A stretch of 64,000 nucleotides of DNA from Pantoea cypripedii. GTDB lineage: Bacteria > Pseudomonadota > Gammaproteobacteria > Enterobacterales > Enterobacteriaceae. Below are positions 57,847-64,000 of the stretch, in pieces (position 1 is the first letter of the stretch; every line of letters begins with the position of its first letter). Both the position numbers and the translations under genes were made by a program. Location of the stretch: NCBI RefSeq assembly GCF_011395035.1, contig NZ_CP024768.1, forward strand, positions 1,895,186 through 1,959,185. The letters run 5' to 3'. The notes below the pieces were generated by a model. That model searched no databases, was not told the origin of the DNA, and saw only the letters and a list, made by a program, of their open reading frames with translations.

Positions 57847-58421
57847 GAACGCTCACTGAAGAAAAATGCGTGGTGCTGGTCAATGGCATTCCGGCTTCCG
57901 GCAAAAGCACCCTGGCGCGAGGCCTGGCGCAGCGTTTTGCTTTACCGATACTGACGCTGGATAGCCTGAAGGAACCGTTTATGGCCAGCTTTGCGCCAGT
58001 GGATCGCCTGCGTAATCGTCAGCTTGGGTGTGCGGCATATCAGGCGATCTGGAAGATTGTCGCTCAGGCACCTGCCAGCTGCGTTTACCTGATCGATGCC
58101 TGGTTTGGTTTTCAGCCAAAAGCGGTGCTGGAGGAGGGATTGCAAAACGCCGGGGTGACGCGGGTGCTGGAGCTATGGATGGCGATCACCCCTGATGAGG
58201 TGGTGGCGCGTTATCAGGCACGTCTGGAGCAGCGTATGCCGGGCCATCCGGGGGCAGAATATTTGCCCGAGTTGCGACAACTGGCTGAGCGGGCGCAGCC
58301 GATGGCGCTGGGTCCGGTGTTGCAGCTGGATGCCCGTGCGCCAGACGAGGCTGCCGCGCAGGCATGGTTGCAGCGTCAGTTGCAGCGTCAGCCCGCGCGT
58401 TCGCTATCGGTATCCGGGTGA
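57843..58421 (+). CDS. P-loop kinase/ATPase of unknown substrate
   Basis: A 192-residue P-loop protein of the AAA_33/zeta-toxin-like kinase group. Walker A GIPASGKST (15-23), then a conserved LTLDSLKEPF segment and a late arginine-containing lid (VVARYQARLEQRMPGH). As the last gene of the operon it may phosphorylate a sugar intermediate. The 3' end overlaps the convergent gene by 34 bases. Confidence 0.85.
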   Translation: MRTLTEEKCVVLVNGIPASGKSTLARGLAQRFALPILTLDSLKEPFMASFAPVDRLRNRQLGCAAYQAIWKIVAQAPASCVYLIDAWFGFQPKAVLEEGLQNAGVTRVLELWMAITPDEVVARYQARLEQRMPGHPGAEYLPELRQLAERAQPMALGPVLQLDARAPDEAAAQAWLQRQLQRQPARSLSVSG

Positions 58422-59251
58422 AAAAAGGTTGCCAGCAGGGTGCTGAGTTGCTGATCGCCTTTGCGGTCCGCCGCCAGCTGGCGACAAATATCCCCCAGTG
58501 CCTGATAGAGGCGATCGGTAGCCAGTTCACCCTGGTTAAGGGTCGCGATCTCATCCATTTCAGCCGCCCAGCGCCAGGCTTTTGGCAGCATATCCGGGGC
58601 GGCTTTTTCCATTCTTTTCAGCATGAAAGCCTGGCTCTCTGCCATCTCTTCACGCAACGCATCGGCCGCACCAACCCGGCTGGCATTAATCAGCATCGCC
58701 GACGTGAGCAGGGTGATGCCTTTATTGATGCCAGCGTAAGACATCTTCAGCGCCGATGCGGCACCGTTTTCTGCTGCCATGATACGCACCCGCAGACCCA
58801 GCTCGCTCAGGGCTGCCAGCTGGCTGGCATGGGGACCGGAAAACCAGAAGCGCGGTCCGGCGGGATTATTCTCCCCCGGCGGCAGACCAATGATGGCCCC
58901 ATCAACAAAAGGCGTGCCGGTGGCCTCAATCACCGTTGCCACCTGGCGCAACGTCTCCGGGCTGATGGCGTTGCAATCGACGTACAACGGTTTACGTGGG
59001 GCGGCGGCTAAATGGGGTGCCATCTGCTGCGCCCAGCTGAGGGCGGATTCCGGCGGCAGGATGGAAAAAATAATATCCGCCTCGCACAGCGCGGCTTCAC
59101 TGGCATCGGTGATCTGTGCGGCACGCGCACGCTGTTGGGACTCGGCAGAACGCTGGCTTAACGGGCTGATGACGCGCGCACCGTGCTGAGTCAGCACCGC
59201 CGCAACCGCCGCGCCCATCGCACCCGGTGCGGCAAAGGCAAGGGTTTTCAT
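58388..59251 (-). CDS. NAD-binding dehydrogenase with DUF1932 domain
   Basis: A 287-residue protein: Rossmann N-terminus (AAPGAMGAAVAAVLTQHGAR) and a helical C-terminal DUF1932 domain (LKMSYAGINKGITLLTSAML) of the 6-phosphogluconate dehydrogenase-like superfamily. Reaction unknown. The conserved Lys in KMSYAGINKG is consistent with beta-hydroxyacid dehydrogenase chemistry. Confidence 0.88.
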   Translation of the reverse strand: MKTLAFAAPGAMGAAVAAVLTQHGARVISPLSQRSAESQQRARAAQITDASEAALCEADIIFSILPPESALSWAQQMAPHLAAAPRKPLYVDCNAISPETLRQVATVIEATGTPFVDGAIIGLPPGENNPAGPRFWFSGPHASQLAALSELGLRVRIMAAENGAASALKMSYAGINKGITLLTSAMLINASRVGAADALREEMAESQAFMLKRMEKAAPDMLPKAWRWAAEMDEIATLNQGELATDRLYQALGDICRQLAADRKGDQQLSTLLATFFHPDTDSERAG

Positions 59252-59331
59252 GAGGTGATCTCCTGGAAAGGTGTTTCCAGTATGAGACGCGCGCCAGCCA
59301 TTCGGCTATCAGGAAATGCAACCAGATATGT

Positions 59332-60222
59332 TTATTCCGCAGGGAACAGGCGCGGAGTGAGGAAATCAATCAGAGCGCGTACTTTTGGCGACGGGTGTTT
59401 ACTGGCGGGCCACAGCAAATGGAACACCCCGGTGTGGCAGGCATAGTCGGATAACACCTCACGCAGCAATCCCTGCGCAAGCGCCTCACGGACCGCGAAG
59501 TCTGGCAACCATGCCAGGCCCAGCCCACGCAGGGCAAAGCAGACACGCGTCTCAATGTTGTTGCAAATCATTGCCGCAGGCTGAATAAACTCGTTTTCCG
59601 CTGCATTATCCCGCATCACCCAGCGCTCCAGTTTGCCGCTGTTGAGAAAACGGTAATGCAGGCAGGCATGTTGGGCCAGATCGGCCGGGGTCTGCGGCTC
59701 GCCGTGGCGTGCGAGGTAATCGGGCGATGCGATCACCACCGAACGGGAATGCCCTAATTTACGTGCCGAGAGACGCGAATCGGCGGGTGGACCGACCCGC
59801 AGCACGGCGTCGTAGCCTTCGGCAATGACATCGACCAGCCGGTCGGTGAAGTCCATATCCAGCTGAATCTCTGGATACTGGTGCATAAAATCCCCCAGCA
59901 CCGGCAGGAGCAGGGCGCTGACCATCGGCAGGCTCAGACGCAGCCGACCGCTGGGACGTTGTGCGGCCTGGCTCAGTTCCTGTTCTGCTGCCTCAATCTC
60001 CGCCAGAATACGGCGGCTGCGTTGCAAAAACAGCGCACCTTCGGCGGTCAGGGTGATGCTGCGGGTACTGCGATGAAACAGCCGCACCCCCAGTTTATCC
60101 TCCAGCCGGGCGATACTTTTCCCCACGGCCGACGCTGACACGCCCAGATAACGACCTGCCGCCACAAAGCTGCGGGTTTCTGCTACCTGCACAAACACCA
60201 TAAAACCATTAAGACTGTCCAT
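59332..60222 (-). CDS. LysR-family transcriptional regulator
   Basis: A 296-residue LTTR. N-terminal winged HTH: FVQVAETRSFVAAGRYLGVS, then SAVGKSIARLEDKLGVRLF. The C-terminal periplasmic-binding-like effector domain starts near residue 90. Divergent from the small gene and MFS transporter genes, which it may control. Confidence 0.94.
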   Translation of the reverse strand: MDSLNGFMVFVQVAETRSFVAAGRYLGVSASAVGKSIARLEDKLGVRLFHRSTRSITLTAEGALFLQRSRRILAEIEAAEQELSQAAQRPSGRLRLSLPMVSALLLPVLGDFMHQYPEIQLDMDFTDRLVDVIAEGYDAVLRVGPPADSRLSARKLGHSRSVVIASPDYLARHGEPQTPADLAQHACLHYRFLNSGKLERWVMRDNAAENEFIQPAAMICNNIETRVCFALRGLGLAWLPDFAVREALAQGLLREVLSDYACHTGVFHLLWPASKHPSPKVRALIDFLTPRLFPAE

Positions 60223-60335
60223 GTGTTCTCACGATTGCTGACATATATTTCCGCAGAGAAGTGAAATATACCCATCTTTTTCCGCAATCAGGAAGCGCTT
60301 ACTGTGAGTCTGTCGATTTCTGGAGAGATAACAGC

Positions 60336-60437
60336 ATGCAAAGTTTGGTTGAAGAAGTCATCCGCCAGGCATTCCCCTCAGTGGGGGTGGGTATGGTCAG
60401 TCGGTTGATCACGAGCTGGCGGAGGCGTAATGCATAA
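60336..60437 (+). CDS. Possible 33-residue peptide upstream of the MFS gene
   Basis: MQSLVEEVIRQAFPSVGVG and a basic C-terminus (SWRRRNA). TGGAGAG is upstream, and the stop overlaps the MFS start by 8 bases, so it could be a coupled leader. No homolog known to me; it may be chance. Confidence 0.35.
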   Translation: MQSLVEEVIRQAFPSVGVGMVSRLITSWRRRNA

Positions 60438-61596
60438 AACACGCGAAAGATTACCGTTTGTTCCGCTGGTGGCTCTCAGCCTGACGGCGTTTATCGCCAT
60501 CGTAACGGAGGCGCTCCCCGCAGGGTTGCTGACGCCGATGTCGCTTGACCTGCGGGTTTCTGCCGCCGCTGCCGGGCAAAGCGTGACCGTCTACGCCATC
60601 GGGTCGCTGCTGGCCGCCATACCGGTGATGGTTTTGTTGCAGGGGATGCGCCGCAGGCGGTTGCTGCTGCTGGCCCTTGCGGGTTTTGCGCTGGCGAATA
60701 TGGTGACCGCCTGGTCACCCTTATATGGGCTGATGCTGGTGGCTCGGGGTGTGGCGGGTATGGCCGCCGGTGTTTTATGGGCGCTGCTGGCGGGGTATGC
60801 CGCGTCTATGGTCGCCGCACATAACAAGGGTAAAGCGATTGCAGTGGCGATGGCAGGCACGCCGCTGGCGTTATCCCTCGGCGTGCCGCTCGGGACGTAT
60901 GCGGGCAATCTGCTGGGCTGGCGCGTCTGTTTTGCCGGGCTGGCGGGGCTATCGCTGCTGTTGATGGTTATCCTGCGCCTGACCGCTCCCGATCTCGCGG
61001 CTCAGCCGGGCAGACAACGTCTGTCGCTGCATCAGGTATTGCGGTTGCCGGGCGTGCGCGGCGTATTGCTGCTGGTGTTGGGTTTTGTGCTGGCGCATAA
61101 CCTGCTTTATACCTATATCTCACCCTTTCTTCAGCCTGCCGGGCTGGCGGCACGCACTGACAGCGTACTGCTGCTATTTGGCCTCTGCTCACTGGTAAGC
61201 ATTGTGATCACCGGTATGCTGATTGACCGCTATCTGCATCAGCTGACATTACTCAGCATTCTGCTGTTTATCTGTGCGGCGCTGCTGTTGCAGTTTGGTG
61301 CGGCGCGTTCACCGGTGGTGTGGCTGGCGATGGTGCTGTGGGGCCTGGCGTTTGGCGGCGCCGCGACACTTTTTCAGACCGCAATGGTAGGCCATGCCGG
61401 GGAGGCTACCGATGTGGCGCAATCGATGCTGGTGACCGTATGGAATCTGGCGATTGCGGGGGGTGGCGTGGTGGGGGGATTGTTGCTTCAGGGATTCGGC
61501 GTGGCAGGGTTTACACCCGCGCTGTTACTGCTGCTGACGTTGACAACCGCATGTTTCGTCAAGGCATCCAGACCGTTATCAACCAGGCTTTTGTGA
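60430..61596 (+). CDS. MFS transporter, DHA1 (AraJ/SotB-like) family
   Basis: A 388-residue inner-membrane protein with about 12 transmembrane segments. DHA1 marks: EALPAGLLTPMSLDLRVS in TM1/loop, GMRRRRLLLLALAGFALAN between TM2 and TM3, and GTPLALSLGVPLGTYAGNLL. Probably a drug or sugar efflux pump. GGAGG precedes the start. Confidence 0.92.
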   Translation: MHKTRERLPFVPLVALSLTAFIAIVTEALPAGLLTPMSLDLRVSAAAAGQSVTVYAIGSLLAAIPVMVLLQGMRRRRLLLLALAGFALANMVTAWSPLYGLMLVARGVAGMAAGVLWALLAGYAASMVAAHNKGKAIAVAMAGTPLALSLGVPLGTYAGNLLGWRVCFAGLAGLSLLLMVILRLTAPDLAAQPGRQRLSLHQVLRLPGVRGVLLLVLGFVLAHNLLYTYISPFLQPAGLAARTDSVLLLFGLCSLVSIVITGMLIDRYLHQLTLLSILLFICAALLLQFGAARSPVVWLAMVLWGLAFGGAATLFQTAMVGHAGEATDVAQSMLVTVWNLAIAGGGVVGGLLLQGFGVAGFTPALLLLLTLTTACFVKASRPLSTRLL

Positions 61597-61642
61597 TTTC
61601 GATCTCAGTTCATCGCGTAACCTGTCAAACATGGAGAATGTT

Positions 61643-62437
61643 ATGAAAATCGATCTACACGGCAAAACAGCGTTAATCACCGCATCCACCGGTGGCATTG
61701 GATTTGCCATTGCCCAGGGGCTGGCAGCCAGCGGGGCGGAAGTGGTGCTGAATGGGCGCAGTGAAGCCTCGGTGAGCCGGGCGCGGGAAAAGCTGAACGC
61801 GGCGGTTGTCGGGGCCAAAATTCATACGGTGATTGCGGATTTGGGCAGTGCGCAGGGTGCGGACACGTTGCTGAAGGGGCTGCCCGCCATCGATATTCTG
61901 GTGAATAACGCCGGGATTTATGGTCCTCAGGACTTTTTTGCCACCGATGACGACACCTGGGAAGATTACTGGCAAACCAACGTGATGTCCGGTGTGCGTC
62001 TGTCGCGTGCGTTGCTGCCGGATATGGTGAAAAAAGGCTGGGGCCGCGTGGTGTTCATCTCGTCTGAATCGGCACGCAATATTCCCGCTGATATGGTGCA
62101 TTACGGCGTGAGTAAAACCGCCCAGCTGTCGCTGGCGCGCGGACTGGCAAAAGTGGTGGCGGGTTCCGGGGTGACGGTGAACAGCGTATTGCCTGGCCCG
62201 ACCATTTCCGATGGCTTTGCCAGCATGATGGAAGCCGAGGTGAAGCGTACCGGCAAATCGCTGGAAACGCTGGCAAAAGAGTTTGTCATGAGCCAGCGTC
62301 CGAGCTCGGTGATCCAGCGTGCCGCCACCGTCGAAGAGGTGGCGAATATGGTGGTGTATGTCTGCTCGACCCAGGCATCGGCCACCTCCGGTGCTGCACT
62401 GCGCGTCGATGGCGGCGTAGTGGATGATATTGTGTAG
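61643..62437 (+). CDS. Short-chain dehydrogenase/reductase
   Basis: A 264-residue SDR. Cofactor motif TASTGGIGFAIAQ, NNAG (DILVNNAGIYG), catalytic Ser in VFISSESARN and YxxxK in HYGVSKTAQ. The C-terminal LRVDGGVVDDIV is typical of SDRs. Start at 61643; ATG 61631 is also possible. It may be cotranscribed with the MFS gene. Confidence 0.93.
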   Translation: MKIDLHGKTALITASTGGIGFAIAQGLAASGAEVVLNGRSEASVSRAREKLNAAVVGAKIHTVIADLGSAQGADTLLKGLPAIDILVNNAGIYGPQDFFATDDDTWEDYWQTNVMSGVRLSRALLPDMVKKGWGRVVFISSESARNIPADMVHYGVSKTAQLSLARGLAKVVAGSGVTVNSVLPGPTISDGFASMMEAEVKRTGKSLETLAKEFVMSQRPSSVIQRAATVEEVANMVVYVCSTQASATSGAALRVDGGVVDDIV

Positions 62438-62461
62438 ATCCGCATACATTTGCACTGACAT

Positions 62462-62533
62462 GTAGCGGCGCGATTTATCGCGCAATTTTGTGCACCGTGT
62501 TGGCAAACCCCGCGCGATAAATCGCGCCGCTAC
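62462..62533. repeat. Large inverted repeat between convergent genes
   Basis: Perfect 22-base arms (62462-62483 and 62512-62533, starting GTAGCGGCGCGATTTATC) separated by 28 bases; each arm contains a smaller palindrome (GCGCGATTTATCGCGC). A REP/BIME-like element that may act as a two-way terminator. Confidence 0.85.
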
Positions 62534-62538
62534 GGCTT

Positions 62539-62874
62539 TTACATATCAAATTTGGGCAAAAAATCCTCGCGCTGCGGGGTAAAGGTATCCAGCAGCGTGC
62601 CCGCCTCCAGGCAAACGCAGCCGTGTACCACATCGGGGGCTTTATACAACGTATCCCCGGCGCTGACTTCTTTAGTGACACCATTGATGGTGAAAGCAAA
62701 CCGGCCAGAAAGCACATAGGTCAGTTGCTCGTGCGGATGGTGATGCAGCGGGCCGACGGCTTCTGTTTCAAAACTCACTTCAACCGCCATCATGCGGCCG
62801 CCATGCGCCAGTACCCGGCGAGTGACGCCGTTACCCAAATCTTCAACCTGTGTGGCATCACGGTAGATAAACAT
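62539..62874 (-). CDS. kdgF: KdgF-like cupin (unsaturated uronate linearisation)
   Basis: A 111-residue cupin: metal site PLHHHPHEQLTYVLSG, then KAPDVVHGCVCLEAGTLLD and the family-typical end TPQREDFLPKF. KdgF opens 4,5-unsaturated galacturonate from pectin or alginate. GAGGAGC precedes the start at 62874. Divergent from the RpiB-family gene with a KdgR box between, which supports the pectin-pathway role. Confidence 0.87.
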   Translation of the reverse strand: MFIYRDATQVEDLGNGVTRRVLAHGGRMMAVEVSFETEAVGPLHHHPHEQLTYVLSGRFAFTINGVTKEVSAGDTLYKAPDVVHGCVCLEAGTLLDTFTPQREDFLPKFDM

Positions 62875-62965
62875 GGTTGCTCCTCGCGTGTTGTCTTGCT
62901 GATGTGTGAGCGAGCTCACAACTAAAAAGGGTTTTCAGTGCTGCATTTTAACGCTCTTTGATTAA

Positions 62966-62985
62966 AATGAAACGGTGTTTCAATT
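62966..62985. promoter_or_regulatory. KdgR-binding site
   Basis: AATGAAACGGTGTTTCAATT fits the KdgR consensus, with perfect arms GAAAC/GTTTC around a 3-base centre. It lies 18 bases upstream of the RpiB-family start and 91 bases upstream of kdgF, so KdgR may control both. Confidence 0.8.
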
Positions 62986-63003
62986 TAATATGAAGGATGG
63001 ATC

Positions 63004-63642
63004 ATGAAAATCGCGTTAATGATGGAAAACAGCCAGGCAGCGAAAAACGCCACTGTACTGAAAGAACTGGAGTCCGTGGCGCAGCCGCTGGGCCATCAGG
63101 TGTTTAACGTTGGCATGAGCGACGAGCAGGATCATCATCTTACCTACATTCATCTCGGTATCATGGCCAGCGTGCTGCTGAACAGCGGCGCGGTGGATTT
63201 TGTTATCGCCGGTTGCGGTACCGGTCAGGGCGCATTGATGTCGCTAAACATCCATCCTGGCGTGGTGTGCGGTTACTGTATCGACCCGGCTGACGCCTAT
63301 TTGTTTGCCCAAATCAACAACGGTAATGCGTTGTCACTGCCGTTCGCCAAAGGCTTTGGCTGGGGCGCGGAACTTAACCTGCGCTTTATCTTTGAAAAAG
63401 CCTTTACCGGTACGAAAGGGCTGGGCTACCCACCAGAACGCAGAGAGCCGCAGGTGCGTAACGCCGGGCTGCTGAACCAGGTAAAAGCGGCAGTGAACAA
63501 GGAAAATTATCTCGATACGCTGCGCGCCATTGACCCGGATCTGGTGAAAACTGCCCTGAGCGGCCCGCGTCTCCAGCATTGCCTGTTTGAACACGGGCAA
63601 AACGACGAGATCGTGCGTTTTGTGCGCGCGGTAGTGGCCTGA
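63004..63642 (+). CDS. RpiB/LacA/LacB-family sugar isomerase
   Basis: A 212-residue isomerase-fold protein: MKIALMMENSQAAKNATVL, a GMSDEQDHHLTYIHLGIM segment and the active-site loop VIAGCGTGQGALMSLN with Cys as catalytic base. It is longer than RpiB (about 150) by a C-terminal extension. An RpiB-family enzyme (DhuI) isomerises the 5-keto-4-deoxyuronate product in some bacteria, so with KdgF and KdgR next door the same step is likely here; inference. Confidence 0.85.
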   Translation: MKIALMMENSQAAKNATVLKELESVAQPLGHQVFNVGMSDEQDHHLTYIHLGIMASVLLNSGAVDFVIAGCGTGQGALMSLNIHPGVVCGYCIDPADAYLFAQINNGNALSLPFAKGFGWGAELNLRFIFEKAFTGTKGLGYPPERREPQVRNAGLLNQVKAAVNKENYLDTLRAIDPDLVKTALSGPRLQHCLFEHGQNDEIVRFVRAVVA

Positions 63643-63658
63643 TTCGCGATACCTTCCT

Positions 63659-63700
63659 GGTGCGAATGAATTCGCACCCTACAAACGTAGGGTCGGCATT
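63659..63700. repeat. Composite REP-like element, interrupted by an IS
   Basis: A near-palindrome (63659-63678), then CCCTAC-AAAC-GTAGGG and the first half of the GTCGGCATT palindrome (63687-63700). The second half is missing because IS481-type sequence begins. Confidence 0.7.
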
Positions 63701-63702
63701 TA

Positions 63703-64000
63703 GGTACAAACCGGGCACATAGGTAACACTTTAGACCGGGCACATGGGTAACAGTTATAAACGGCATAGCAGAGGAGACTCACTATGCCCTGGACTGAGA
63801 CTGTTATCATGCAACGCCTTGAATTTATCCGTGCCTGCCTTGCAGGCACTCATTCCGTTTCTGAACTTTGCCGTCTGCACCGTATCAGCCGGAAAACCGG
63901 CTATAAGTGGCTCAGCCGATTTGACCCCGCTGACCTCTCCTCTCTTCAGAACGCCTCACGGGCAAGACTCACACAGCCGGAGAAAATCTCTCCGGATATC
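63703..64000 (+). mobile_element. IS481-family insertion sequence (right part outside window)
   Basis: Begins near 63703. Two copies of ACCGGGCACAT-R-GGTAACA (about 63710-63728 and 63736-63754) form the terminal repeat region, followed by the transposase gene, which runs off the window. The exact tip is uncertain by a few bases. Confidence 0.85.
63785..64000 (+). CDS. IS481-family transposase, partial
   Basis: The first 72 codons are visible: MPWTETVIMQRLEFIRACLA and an HTH segment (SVSELCRLHRISRKTGYKW), matching IS481 transposases, which carry an N-terminal HTH before a DDE (rve) domain. No frame interruption in the visible part. Confidence 0.93.
   Translation, partial: MPWTETVIMQRLEFIRACLAGTHSVSELCRLHRISRKTGYKWLSRFDPADLSSLQNASRARLTQPEKISPDI

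Overview
The window looks like a chromosome of an Erwiniaceae/Enterobacterales bacterium, most probably Pantoea or a close relative. The evidence is a complete pqqABCDEF operon beside a membrane dipeptidase, a Dld-type D-lactate dehydrogenase, a KdgR box in front of a KdgF cupin, and REP-like palindromes between chromosomal genes. Nothing here fixes the species.

Positions 1 to about 38375 are most of a lambdoid siphoprophage with HK97-type head genes. Its left end and integrase lie outside the window. From left to right: a leftward early operon of small overlapping genes (1-4253); a LexA-type CI repressor and Cro around an operator/promoter region (4316-5418); replication genes (an O-like initiator carrying iterons, a DnaC-like loader and a DnaB-like helicase); a Q-type antiterminator with a P_R'-like promoter and terminator; a leftward accessory gene, a tRNA-Thr(TGT) and a HicAB module; a holin/GH19 endolysin/Rz/Rz1 lysis cassette; two glycosyltransferase-like genes; HNH nuclease, terminases, portal, ClpP-like protease, capsid, connectors, tail tube, G/GT, tape measure, M, L, K, I, J and fibre genes. 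A secreted protein consisting of a TonB C-terminal domain sits between the J region and the fibre. The right end has a DinI-like gene under tandem LexA boxes, a YmgB/AriR-like gene and a second pqqA gene.

The prophage abuts the first 87 codons of a TonB-dependent receptor that I recognise as PqqU (YncD), the PQQ uptake receptor, which is cut off there. The orphan pqqA (38150-38221, minus strand) encodes a peptide identical to the chromosomal PqqA (45127-45198) with 11 synonymous base differences. An extra PQQ precursor gene, a broken PQQ receptor and a phage-borne periplasmic TonB-domain protein together form the most striking signal in the window.

Between the pqqU fragment and the next metabolic gene lies a 1.5-kb insert bracketed by 65-bp direct repeats. 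It holds two unrecognised genes, one with a GNAT-like motif, behind three operator-like repeats. Then come a beta-hydroxyacid dehydrogenase with an AraC regulator, a LeuA-type synthase, a dipeptidase, the pqq operon, YceI and Dld.

Positions 53425-58421 form a CRP-site-preceded operon for uptake and breakdown of an unidentified sugar: an ascorbate-family PTS (EIIA, EIIB, EIIC), a PfkA-family kinase with altered sugar-site residues, a class II aldolase, a small coiled-coil protein and a P-loop kinase. After it come a DUF1932-type dehydrogenase, a LysR regulator, an MFS transporter, an SDR, and a divergent kdgF / RpiB-family pair under a KdgR box. The window ends inside an IS481-family element that interrupts a REP-like repeat.
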